Source of the DNA: an uncultured Eubacteriales bacterium | GTDB taxonomy: Bacteria; Bacillota; Clostridia; Oscillospirales; Oscillospiraceae | Direction of reading: 5' to 3' | DNA: 25,657 nt | Assembly (NCBI GenBank): GCA_934597725.1 | Contig: CAKTSK010000027.1 | Coordinates: 1-25,657 of the forward strand | In this document: positions 7,052-13,995 of the stretch, piece by piece | How the letters are laid out: each line of letters begins with the position of its first letter | How positions within the stretch are numbered: position 1 is the first letter of the stretch | Translations under genes and position numbers: made by a program | The notes under the pieces: model-generated | The model's input: only the letters and a program-made list of their open reading frames with translations | Database searches by the model: none | What the model was told of the DNA's origin: nothing

Positions 7052-7458
7052 TCCGTGAGATCGTCACCGACCAGGATTTCCTGGCCACCCCTGCCGCCCC
7101 AGCCACCCCGGAGGATCTGCCCGTGGGCCAGGATCTGCTGGACACCCTGGCTGCTCACCGGGACCGCTGCGTCGGCATGGCCGCCAACATGATCGGCGTT
7201 GCCAAGGCCATCATCGTGTTCGACAACGAGGGCACACCTGCCCTGATGTTCAACCCCCGCATCGTCAAATTCTCCGGCCCCTACAAAACAGAAGAGGGTT
7301 GTCTGTCCCTCACCGGCCGGCGGGAGACGAAGCGCTACCGCTCCATCAAAGTGGAGTATCAGAACGAAGCCTTTCAGACCCACTTCAAAACCTTCCAGGG
7401 CTGGACGGCACAGATCATCCAGCACGAGATCGACCACTGCCAAGGTATCCTGATTTGA
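7048..7458 (+). CDS. def: Peptide deformylase family protein, divergent motif I
   Basis: A 136-residue protein of the peptide deformylase fold, shorter than the usual 150-190 residues. Motif II EGCLSL (Cys85 as metal ligand) and motif III QHEIDH (H126, E127, H130) are intact, so the Fe/Zn site and general base are present. Motif I reads GMAANMIG (43-50), where the canonical GxGLAAxQ has a catalytic Gln; here Met48 takes that place. Deformylases remove the formyl group from nascent N-formyl-Met proteins. This may be a secondary or altered-specificity enzyme, with the main Def encoded elsewhere. GGAGG lies 8 bases before the ATG, which overlaps the previous stop codon. Confidence 0.8.
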   Translation: MIREIVTDQDFLATPAAPATPEDLPVGQDLLDTLAAHRDRCVGMAANMIGVAKAIIVFDNEGTPALMFNPRIVKFSGPYKTEEGCLSLTGRRETKRYRSIKVEYQNEAFQTHFKTFQGWTAQIIQHEIDHCQGILI

Positions 7459-7469
7459 CCCAGACACCA

Positions 7470-7509
7470 AACGACCGCCTGAGAACGCATTTGTTCTCAG
7501 GCGGTCGTT
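7470..7509. terminator. Convergent hairpin between deformylase and Rpn genes
   Basis: Perfect 17-base stem: AACGACCGCCTGAGAAC (7470-7486) with GTTCTCAGGCGGTCGTT (7493-7509), 6-base loop. It lies 11 bases after the deformylase stop and about 40 bases after the end of the convergent Rpn gene, so it can serve both. T-containing but not continuous T tails follow on both sides. Confidence 0.8.
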
Positions 7510-7550
7510 GTCTGTTCCTGGTTGTGTGGCACGGAATCCGTTCGGCTCAC

Positions 7551-8561
7551 TTATTTTTCCTGTTCCTGTAAACCTTCCCGAGAAAGCAGCGCCAGACAAC
7601 GCCGGCGCTCTTCCGGCTCCCTAATGTCCAGCAAGTCCATCACGGTCTCATAAGAGAGCCCCGCACCTTTTGCAAACATCTGGACATTGCGCGCACGTTC
7701 TTCCACGCGGCCCTCTGCCCGGCCTTCCGCACGGCCCTCTGCGCGGCCGATCTGGATTCCATCATCCAAAATTCCCTTGCTCAAGTTGCACATCAAGCTC
7801 ACCTCACTCTGCATTCCTTCCGTCATCGGAAGGCCGAATTCTTCCTGCATGACCTTCTTCTTGTCCGCCGGGTCCCGGTCCGACCGCAGCAGCACATTGA
7901 GCAGCCGCAAGACACGAGCAGGGCCGGGCAGGTCCTCCTTCCCCAGACAGACCATCACCGCCGTAAGCAGATCATAGTGGGCGCGGTCTTCCCGGACAGT
8001 GCCCACCAAACGGTTCTCCCGCAGCCCATACCGGGTAATGGTATTCTGCCGCTGGACGGGCGGGTTCATACAGATCCAGATGGAGTACACCTTTTTGATC
8101 TTCTGATAGTCTCCCCCGGAAAATTCCACCCCATACTGCGCCGAGAGCAGACGGGCACAGTAATAGAGGGCGCGAGTAATGAGGGGATATCCCGGGTAAT
8201 AGGCATTCTGGGCCTCCACGTTGATGATCAGTTCCAGATGTTCCCGGCTGTCCGGCACCGCTGCCAGAAACCGGATATCATACCGGACCGTTCCCTCACT
8301 CTGGCTGGCGTCCTCATTGGCGGCGCCCCGGATCTTCGATGCGTTGGTCTGCCCCGGCAGCACCGGGACCGCGCCGATCTGCGGCGTTCCCTCAATATAC
8401 CGGGCGGCGATCTCCGCCGGATCAGCGTCGCGGAACTCCTCCACGCAGTCTTTCAAGATCCAGGCCAGAACGGACTTTTCCGAAAGCAGCCGCTTGCAGG
8501 CGGCGTCATACTGCGCCATGGCACTCTCCGCGTCAATGGCGCCGGACAAGGTACTCTCCAT
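7551..8561 (-). CDS. Rpn-family putative nuclease (PD-(D/E)XK type)
   Basis: A 336-residue protein of the Rpn/'recombination-promoting nuclease' and transposase_31-like group common in gut Clostridia. The central part has a nuclease-type core, RYDIRFLAAVP followed by LELIINVEAQN, consistent with Asp and Glu-x-Gln of a PD-(D/E)XK active site. Near residues 270-287 there is a GRAEGRAEGRAEGR repeat with 12-base DNA periodicity (about 7708-7752), typical of this family and possibly variable in copy number. The ATG at 8561 has GGGGGTG upstream; an extended frame to 8615 has no site. The gene stands alone behind its own promoter. Rpn proteins have been linked to DNA cleavage and phage defence; the role here is inferred. 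Confidence 0.75.
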   Translation of the reverse strand: MESTLSGAIDAESAMAQYDAACKRLLSEKSVLAWILKDCVEEFRDADPAEIAARYIEGTPQIGAVPVLPGQTNASKIRGAANEDASQSEGTVRYDIRFLAAVPDSREHLELIINVEAQNAYYPGYPLITRALYYCARLLSAQYGVEFSGGDYQKIKKVYSIWICMNPPVQRQNTITRYGLRENRLVGTVREDRAHYDLLTAVMVCLGKEDLPGPARVLRLLNVLLRSDRDPADKKKVMQEEFGLPMTEGMQSEVSLMCNLSKGILDDGIQIGRAEGRAEGRAEGRVEERARNVQMFAKGAGLSYETVMDLLDIREPEERRRCLALLSREGLQEQEK

Positions 8562-8582
8562 ACCGTCACCCCCTTTTTCTTG

Positions 8583-8612
8583 ATTATACCACGGCGGAGA
8601 CCGCCGTGCCAA
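8583..8612 (-). promoter_or_regulatory. Promoter of the Rpn gene with inverted repeat in the spacer
   Basis: TTGGCA (8607-8612) and a perfect TATAAT (8583-8588) on the minus strand, 18 bases apart. The spacer holds an 8-base inverted repeat, CACGGCGG-TCT-CCGCCGTG (8590-8608), which just touches the -35 box. It could be an operator, or a hairpin ending the upstream alcohol dehydrogenase transcript. Confidence 0.65.
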
Positions 8613-8663
8613 CACCCAAAAGGGGCAATCTCGAAAACGACCGGCCAGACCTGTACCAACGCC

Positions 8664-9830
8664 TTACAGGCTGGCCTTCAGGATCTCCAGGATCTCCCCG
8701 GGCTCCAGCACCCGGTAGCCGCCATCCATCACAAAAGTCCCCTGCACGATGCCCTCCAGCATCTCCTCTGTGACGCCCAGCTCCCGCAGAGACAGCACCA
8801 GGCCCAGCTCCTTCATCCACGCTTCCATGGCATCCAGGCCCGCCCGGGCCACTTCCTCGTCCGACTTGCCCGTCGGGTCGATCCCCCACACATTCACCGC
8901 GAACTTTCGGAACTGGTGGATCCCATAGGGGAGAATATACCGGTAGTACGGCAGGGAAACCGCCGAGAGGGTCATGCCGTGGGTGGCGTCGGTGTAAGCC
9001 CCCACCGACTGGCCGATCATGTGGACCATCCAGTCGGTGGTCTTTCCCTGGTCCACCAGGGTGTTCAGGGCCCAGGTGGCGGTCCACATCAGGTTGCTCC
9101 GGGCCTCGTAGTTCTGCGGGTCTGCCACGGCAACGCGGCTGCTGTGGATCAGCGAACGCATCAGGCCCTCCATGAGGTAGTCCGATGTGCAGTCATCGGC
9201 ATCGGAAAAATACTGCTCCGTGATGTGGTTCATGATGTCATAGATCCCCGCCACCATCTGGACCTTGGGCAGAGTGAGGGTATAGACCGGGTTCAAAATC
9301 GAGAATTTGGGATAGACCTCGGGGCCGAAGACGTGGCCGATCTTTCGCTTCTCCTGGTGGTTGGTGATCACCGAACCGCCGTTCATCTCCGAACCGGTGC
9401 CCACCATGGTCAGCACACAGCCCACAGGCAGGATGCGGTTGGAAGGCTCCTCTATCCGCAGATAGTATTTCTCCCAGGGGTCCTCGCTGCACCAGGCAGA
9501 CACCGACACAGCCTTGGCATAGTCACAGCAGGAGCCGCCGCCCACGGCCAGCAACAGGTCCACGTCGTTTTCCTTGGCGATGCGGCAACCCTCGTAAAGC
9601 TTCTCCACAGTGGGGTTGGGCATGACGCCGCCGTCCTCCACCACAGTCTTGCCAGCCTCCTGCAGAATGGCCAGCACCTGGTCATACAGGCCGCTCTTTT
9701 TGATGGAGCCGCCGCCGTAGATCAGTTGGACCCGCGGCCCATAGTGGGCCAGTTCCCCGGCCAGCTGGTCCAGGGCCTCGGGACCAAAGTGCAGACGGGT
9801 GGGATTGTGATAGGTAAAATTGCCGAGCAT
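8664..9830 (-). CDS. Iron-containing alcohol dehydrogenase (YqhD/BDH-like)
   Basis: A 388-residue group III alcohol dehydrogenase. The N-terminal nucleotide domain has YGGGS (about 38-42) and AVGGGSCCDYAKAV (95-108), the family's dinucleotide site. Metal ligands are visible as D198 and H202 (YDIMNH), H270 (WMVHMIG) and H284 (TDATHG), expected to hold Fe2+ or Zn2+. The sequence is closest in layout to the YqhD and clostridial butanol dehydrogenases, which reduce aldehydes with NADPH or NADH in fermentation. The ATG at 9830 was chosen because AAGGAGAGG lies 6 bases before it; the upstream in-frame TTG at 9836 sits against the binding site. The gene appears to be monocistronic, with its own promoter. 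Confidence 0.9.
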   Translation of the reverse strand: MLGNFTYHNPTRLHFGPEALDQLAGELAHYGPRVQLIYGGGSIKKSGLYDQVLAILQEAGKTVVEDGGVMPNPTVEKLYEGCRIAKENDVDLLLAVGGGSCCDYAKAVSVSAWCSEDPWEKYYLRIEEPSNRILPVGCVLTMVGTGSEMNGGSVITNHQEKRKIGHVFGPEVYPKFSILNPVYTLTLPKVQMVAGIYDIMNHITEQYFSDADDCTSDYLMEGLMRSLIHSSRVAVADPQNYEARSNLMWTATWALNTLVDQGKTTDWMVHMIGQSVGAYTDATHGMTLSAVSLPYYRYILPYGIHQFRKFAVNVWGIDPTGKSDEEVARAGLDAMEAWMKELGLVLSLRELGVTEEMLEGIVQGTFVMDGGYRVLEPGEILEILKASL

Positions 9831-9847
9831 GATCAACCTCTCCTTTT

Positions 9848-9900
9848 ATATTAGCTTTATAATCCATTGAATGACAAGGTCAGTAAAGTAATTTTACTTT
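9848..9900 (-). promoter_or_regulatory. Promoter and inverted repeat of the alcohol dehydrogenase gene
   Basis: TTGTCA (9872-9877) and TAATAT (9848-9853) with an 18-base spacer on the minus strand. Just upstream of the -35 box is an AT-rich inverted repeat with 7-base arms, AAAGTAA/TTACTTT (9885-9900), in a position suited to an activator. The rest of the gap to 10012 shows only a weak imperfect hairpin followed by ATTTTT near the end of the RibD-like gene. Confidence 0.5.
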
Positions 9901-10012
9901 CCTTATTGTTCTCCTTCTTCATCAGGGTCTAAAACCACCTGCCAGCGCAGCTCAACAGAGCGCGTGCAGCCTCATAAAAATGGCTTTGAAGAACCCTGTC
10001 ACATCTTCTGTG

Positions 10013-10762
10013 TTACGGCATCTCTGCCCCGATCTCAGGTTCTGGGTGGTTCACCCGATAGCGCAGCCAGAGCGCATTCCCTTTTCCCTCTTGTGCGCCA
10101 ATGAGTGTAAAGGAAATTGGCTTGTCCTTGCTGATCCCCTCCTTTGCCGAAAACAGAGACGGCGTCGTCGGATTGCCGTCTGCGGCCGGCGCCACCACAA
10201 GACTGATCTCATCACACAGTCCTGCCTGGAGAAAGGACCAGTTCAGGACCCCGCCGCCGCCCAGCATCAGCATCTGGATGCCAAAGTGATCCTTCAGCTT
10301 TTTCAGGGCCAGGGCATAGTCCAAACTCTCCTCCCCTGCCAGGAGGTAGGAGATCCCCTGTCGGCGCAAAAAGGCTTTGTAGGCGTTGCTGGCCTGGCCG
10401 GTGAGGATCTCAATGACCTGGGCGGTGGTGGTCTCATAGGTGACGGTATTCCCCTGCCAGCCCAGCACCCCCCTCGGGTCCACAGAGACATAGTACAGCG
10501 GCGCCTTGCCCGCAATGAAGTCCCCCGCAGGCACTGGCGGCGCGTCCGGGCCCAGGTCGGGTTCCCGGTAGTGGGTGAAGTTGTCGTCGGTGGTCACCCG
10601 CCCGGAGAGCCACCCCTGATGCGGGTAGAAGGGCGGCTGTCCAAAGGCGATGTCATAAAACAGTTCCCCTGCCGCCTCACAGGCGGGCAGGTCCATATAG
10701 CTGCCCATGATCTTCCCATCCAGGGAAACAAGCATGTGGCAGAACAGATAGGGTCGGTCCAT
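10013..10762 (-). CDS. RibD C-terminal / dihydrofolate-reductase-like reductase
   Basis: A 249-residue protein with the fold of the RibD C-terminal domain, which reduces pteridine-like or ribosylaminopyrimidine substrates with NADPH. Visible marks are the N-terminal strand HMLVSLDGKI, the central ISYLLAGEESLDYALALKKLK, and the C-terminal LMLGGGGVLNWSFLQAGLCDEISLVVAP, which corresponds to the G-G-x-L-N...GLVDE pattern of the family. There is no deaminase domain and no other riboflavin gene nearby, so a stand-alone reductase role is more likely than riboflavin synthesis. The start at 10762 has AAGGAGAG 6 bases upstream. A possible 21-codon reading frame ends 16 bases before this start. Confidence 0.82.
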   Translation of the reverse strand: MDRPYLFCHMLVSLDGKIMGSYMDLPACEAAGELFYDIAFGQPPFYPHQGWLSGRVTTDDNFTHYREPDLGPDAPPVPAGDFIAGKAPLYYVSVDPRGVLGWQGNTVTYETTTAQVIEILTGQASNAYKAFLRRQGISYLLAGEESLDYALALKKLKDHFGIQMLMLGGGGVLNWSFLQAGLCDEISLVVAPAADGNPTTPSLFSAKEGISKDKPISFTLIGAQEGKGNALWLRYRVNHPEPEIGAEMP

Positions 10763-10778
10763 ACGATCTCTCCTTACT

Positions 10779-10844
10779 TCAGTTTTTCATAGTCCGTTCC
10801 CCTACCGGGAACAGACACTTCTCACACAGTGTGGCTGTGGTCAT
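10779..10844 (-). CDS. Possible 21-residue protein with a CxxC motif
   Basis: An open frame encoding MTTATLCEKCLFPVGERTMKN, with GGAGGAAGG 2-9 bases before its ATG and ending 16 bases before the RibD-like gene. The CEKC pair could bind metal or form a disulfide. It may be a small protein, a leader peptide for the reductase gene, or chance; no homologue is recognised. The binding site directly follows the hairpin at 10857-10897. Confidence 0.3.
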   Translation of the reverse strand: MTTATLCEKCLFPVGERTMKN

Positions 10845-10856
10845 GGCCTTCCTCCG

Positions 10857-10897
10857 CTGCGTCCAGACCCGTCAGCCGATGATGATTCTGGACGCAG
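10857..10897. terminator. Hairpin after the beta-lactamase gene
   Basis: Perfect 11-base stem CTGCGTCCAGA (10857-10867) with TCTGGACGCAG (10887-10897), 19-base loop, 7 bases after the beta-lactamase stop on the minus strand. On the minus strand it is followed by a purine-rich run and no T tract; a T5 run lies on the plus-strand side, where no gene needs it. It probably ends or protects the beta-lactamase transcript. Confidence 0.5.
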
Positions 10898-10904
10898 TCT
10901 GTTT

Positions 10905-11747
10905 TTATGTCAGATCCGCTGCTTCGTCCAGCAGAGTCAAGGCCACCGCCCTAGCATCCTGCCCGGAAATCTCCCTGGTCTCGTCGGCAAGATAGACCGC
11001 AAAATAGGTCCGCGTCTCCCCTTCCTGGGCAAACCCCACAAACCAGCCAGTCTCCCCAAACCCCGTGCCCGTCTTGCCATAGACCTGACGGATGCCGTCG
11101 TCCTGGGTGAGCATCAGTGCTTGCAGGACTGCCACTTCTTCCGGTGGATACGATGTCCGGCCCTCAAAGAGAGCCGCCAGCACCTTGACCTGCTCTCTGG
11201 GCGAGATCTTCAGCGAGGAATCCAGCCAAAAGCCGTTGAGCTCCGGGCTGCGGTTCTGTCCGCCGCCCTCCCACTGGGAGAGATCTTGGTTTCCATAGCC
11301 CAAGTCCTCTAACGCCTGTGCCGTTCTTTCCGGCCCCACCTGGTCGATCACCTGCCGGAAATACCAGACGCAGGAGGAGGAGAACGCCTCAGACAGCGTC
11401 AGGTCCCGGTTCCAGTCCGGCACCGGATACCATGCCCCGGTATACGCCATGGTACTCTCCGCGCCCGTCAGGACGCCGTGGTGCAGGCCCAGCAGGGCCG
11501 AGATGATCTTAAAGGTCGAACAGGGAGAAACTTGTGTGCGGCACAGGGTCTCGTCCCCACACCAGGAAACGACGCCTTGCGCCGGATCATACCACACGGC
11601 ACAGCCGCGCACCCCCTGAAAGATCCAGGATAAGGACGCCTCCTCCTGTTCTGTCGGGGACGCCGGCTGCGCCGGCTCCTCTCCTGTCCCGCAGGCGGAC
11701 AGCAGCAGAACGACCACGATCATCCAACCCCACCGCCATCGTCTCAT
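10905..11747 (-). CDS. Class D beta-lactamase, predicted lipoprotein
   Basis: A 280-residue secreted serine beta-lactamase. It starts with a lipoprotein signal: basic residues, a hydrophobic run and lipobox LSAC with Cys19 as the lipid-bearing residue, so the enzyme should be anchored outside the membrane. Class D motifs are all present: S77-T-F-K80 (nucleophile and the Lys that is carboxylated in this class), S125-C-V127, Y151-G-N153, and K225-T-G227, with the class-typical FWLDSSLKISPREQ and WFVG. It lacks the membrane metallopeptidase of BlaR1 sensors. The layout resembles the CDD enzymes of Clostridioides difficile; substrate range is unknown. Its ATG (11747) overlaps the stop of the acetyltransferase gene by 4 bases, with GGAGAGGAG upstream. 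Confidence 0.87.
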   Translation of the reverse strand: MRRWRWGWMIVVVLLLSACGTGEEPAQPASPTEQEEASLSWIFQGVRGCAVWYDPAQGVVSWCGDETLCRTQVSPCSTFKIISALLGLHHGVLTGAESTMAYTGAWYPVPDWNRDLTLSEAFSSSCVWYFRQVIDQVGPERTAQALEDLGYGNQDLSQWEGGGQNRSPELNGFWLDSSLKISPREQVKVLAALFEGRTSYPPEEVAVLQALMLTQDDGIRQVYGKTGTGFGETGWFVGFAQEGETRTYFAVYLADETREISGQDARAVALTLLDEAADLT

Positions 11748-12535
11748 TGCGTCTCCTCTCCTTTCCCGGTGCACCGTTCCAACACCTGATACGCCAGATA
11801 AGGCGTTCCGTCCTGATACCCCAGAGAACGGGCCAGCTTGAGAGAGTGGACCGTATGGGCATCCCAACTGGGAAACCATCCCCGGTCCAGGCAACGCAGG
11901 ATCAACGCCGCAGCAGCAGCCCGGGCCAGTCCCTTCCGCCGGTGGTCCGGGTGGGTGTCTACCTCGATCTCGATCCCCTCCCGATAGCGGGAATAGGAGG
12001 AGGCACCGGACACCGGCGTTGTCCCCTGCACCACCAGAAACCCCAGCCCCCGCCGTTCATAGGCAGCGGCGCTGGGAAACTGTGCCACCAGGTCCCGGCT
12101 CCACGGCTCTCTCAGGCACGCTTCATACCACGCCCCCGTCAACGGACACAGCCGATAGCCCGGGGGAAGCGCCGCCCGGTAGTCTTCCAGCTTCCGGCGG
12201 CAAAAGCCTGACGGGTCCTTGGGAATGGCGTACCGGAAAAACCGCCGGACCCGGTTTCCCCACACCTCTTCGATGCAGGCGGCCCACGCCCCATTCTGTG
12301 GGATCAGCAAGGGGGCTTCCCCGCAGGATGGCGGCAGAAAGGCGGCCAGCGCCTTCTGGGGCTGCCCCGCCAGAAACACAAAGTCTCCCAACGCTGCCAG
12401 CGCCGCCGCAGGCGCCTCCTGAGACAGGCCATAGAGGTCCCCCATCTCGCCCTGCAAACAAGACCAGATCAGGGTCTCGTCCCACCCCGCAAACAGATGC
12501 GCCACTGCTTCCGTGGGGAGAAGTTTTCGGATCAT
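11744..12535 (-). CDS. GNAT-family N-acetyltransferase
   Basis: A 263-residue protein. The N-terminal half (1-125) is a helical, poorly conserved region; the C-terminal half holds the acetyl-CoA fold, with strand IEIEVDTHPDHRRKGLARAAAAALI containing the R/Q-x-x-G-x-A pyrophosphate loop (RRKGLA), followed by SWDAHTVHSLKLARSLGY. It looks like the GNAT_acetyltran type that includes zwittermicin-resistance-like proteins. The acetyl acceptor cannot be deduced. I start at the ATG at 12535, which has GGGAGGGAGG before it, rather than at 12625. The stop overlaps the start of the class D beta-lactamase gene (ATGA), so the two are one unit; both could protect against antibiotics, but the acetyltransferase may have another target. 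Confidence 0.78.
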   Translation of the reverse strand: MIRKLLPTEAVAHLFAGWDETLIWSCLQGEMGDLYGLSQEAPAAALAALGDFVFLAGQPQKALAAFLPPSCGEAPLLIPQNGAWAACIEEVWGNRVRRFFRYAIPKDPSGFCRRKLEDYRAALPPGYRLCPLTGAWYEACLREPWSRDLVAQFPSAAAYERRGLGFLVVQGTTPVSGASSYSRYREGIEIEVDTHPDHRRKGLARAAAAALILRCLDRGWFPSWDAHTVHSLKLARSLGYQDGTPYLAYQVLERCTGKGEETQ

Positions 12536-12560
12536 GGCTTCCTCCCTCCCTATGATGACA

Positions 12561-12597
12561 GCAGGGCCGGGAGACTTTGCCAGTCTCCCGGCCCTGC
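12561..12597 (-). terminator. Terminator hairpin after gltA
   Basis: Perfect 16-base GC-rich stem: GCAGGGCCGGGAGACT (12561-12576) with AGTCTCCCGGCCCTGC (12582-12597), 5-base loop, 30 bases after the gltA stop. The tail (TGTCATCAT on the minus strand) is not T-rich, but the stem is very stable and closes the polyferredoxin-PFOR-gltA operon. Confidence 0.7.
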
Positions 12598-12627
12598 CAG
12601 GAAAACGTCTCTGGGACGTTGTCAAAA

Positions 12628-13995
12628 TTACTTCTGGGACAGATAGGTGTCGATGCTCACAGCAGCCCGCTTGCCAGCGCCCATGGCCAGCACCACGGTC
12701 TGAGGACCGGTGACCGCGTCGCCGCCGGCAAACACGCCGGGACGGCTGGTCTTGCCTTCCTCATCGGCAGCAATGCCGCCCCACCGGTCTTTTTCGATGC
12801 CGGTGGTGGTGTCCACCACGTCCTCGCTGTAGGAGGTACCGGTGGCAATGACCAGGTTGTCACAGTCCACGTCGAAGAACTCGCCGGTGCCCACGGGACG
12901 GCGGCGACCGGAGTCGTCGGGCTCGCCCAGGACCATCTTCTCGCACTTCACGCCGGTCAGGACCCCGTCCTTGCCATAGCATGCCACGGGATTGGTCAGC
13001 TCGCGGATCTCGATGTCTTCCTCATAGGTGTGCTCGATCTCATCCCGGCGGGCAGGTGCCTCGGCGATGGTGCGGCGGTAGACCATGATGGTCTCCGCAC
13101 CCAGCCGGCGGGCGCAGCGGACGGCGTCCACGGCCACGTTGCCGCCGCCCACCACCAGGACCTTCTTGGCCTGGCGGATGCTGTCGGGCAGGGCCTCGGT
13201 GTTCAGGTTCACCTGGGTCAGGTAGTCGTTGGCAGACCACACGCCGGTCAGGCTGGTGTCCAGCCCCTTGGGGGTCTGGGGCACGTCTGCGCCGTTGCCC
13301 ACAAAGACGGCCTCATAGCCGGCGGCGAACAGGTCGTCCACCTTCTTGTCCTTGTCGATGGGGGTGCCGGTGACGATCTCCACCCCGGCAGCCTTCAGCT
13401 TCTCCAGCTCCCGGTCCACCACGGTGTTGGGCAGCACGAACTGGGGGATGCCGTAGGTCAGGATACCGCCGGCATAGGACAGCTTTTCAAAGATGGTCAC
13501 ATCATACCCCAGGGCAGCCAGGTCCCCGGCGCAGGCGATGCCGGCCGGGCCGGAGCCGATGACGGCCACCTTCTTGCCCTTCTTCTCCACCGCAGGCACA
13601 GAGACGGGATGCCGGGCGGCATACCAGTCGGCCACGAACCGCTCCAGCCGGCCGATGCCGACGGCCTCGCCCTTCATGGCGTGGGCGCAGTTCTTCTCGC
13701 ACTGCTGTTCCTGGGGGCAGACACGGCCGCAGATGGACGGCATGGTGCTGCGCACGGTGATGATGTCATAGGCCCCTTCAAAATCCCCTTCCGCCACGCG
13801 GGCGATGAACTCGGGGATCTGCTGATGGATGGGGCAGCCGGCCACACAGGGTTTCTTCCGGCAGTTCAGACAGCGCATGGCCTCGCGGATGGCGTCTGCC
13901 TCGGTATAGCCCAGAGCGACCTCGTTGAAGTTGGTGCAGCGGACCGCGCGGGCCTGCTCTGGCATGGGATTTCTTTCTCTTACATTGTTAATCAT
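12628..13995 (-). CDS. gltA: NADPH-dependent glutamate synthase small subunit / NfnB-like flavoprotein
   Basis: A 455-residue iron-sulfur flavoprotein. The N-terminal part has the adrenodoxin-reductase-type cysteines for [4Fe-4S] clusters (CLNCRKKPCVAGCP, then CGRVCPQEQQCEKNC). Rossmann sites follow: VAVIGSGPAGIACAGDLA for FAD near residue 145 and VLVVGGGNVAVDAVRCARRLG for NADPH near 285, with a C-terminal GVFAGGDAVTGP. Members pass electrons between NAD(P)H and ferredoxin or the glutamate synthase large subunit. No GltB or NfnA gene is in the window. Instead the start overlaps the PFOR stop (ATGA) with AAGGAGGG upstream, so exchange of electrons with the PFOR-polyferredoxin system, making NADPH from pyruvate, is a reasonable inference. 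It is the last gene of the operon. Confidence 0.88.
   Translation of the reverse strand: MINNVRERNPMPEQARAVRCTNFNEVALGYTEADAIREAMRCLNCRKKPCVAGCPIHQQIPEFIARVAEGDFEGAYDIITVRSTMPSICGRVCPQEQQCEKNCAHAMKGEAVGIGRLERFVADWYAARHPVSVPAVEKKGKKVAVIGSGPAGIACAGDLAALGYDVTIFEKLSYAGGILTYGIPQFVLPNTVVDRELEKLKAAGVEIVTGTPIDKDKKVDDLFAAGYEAVFVGNGADVPQTPKGLDTSLTGVWSANDYLTQVNLNTEALPDSIRQAKKVLVVGGGNVAVDAVRCARRLGAETIMVYRRTIAEAPARRDEIEHTYEEDIEIRELTNPVACYGKDGVLTGVKCEKMVLGEPDDSGRRRPVGTGEFFDVDCDNLVIATGTSYSEDVVDTTTGIEKDRWGGIAADEEGKTSRPGVFAGGDAVTGPQTVVLAMGAGKRAAVSIDTYLSQK

Noticed and set aside
7977..9854. A 625-codon open frame on the plus strand
   Set aside because: It runs antisense through two recognisable minus-strand genes (Rpn and alcohol dehydrogenase); long antisense frames are common in GC-rich DNA.
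9900..10012. Possible gene remnant on the minus strand (a frame ending in LDPDEEGEQ)
   Set aside because: The frame is only about 20 codons between stops, has no recognisable homologue and no support beyond a plausible-looking end.
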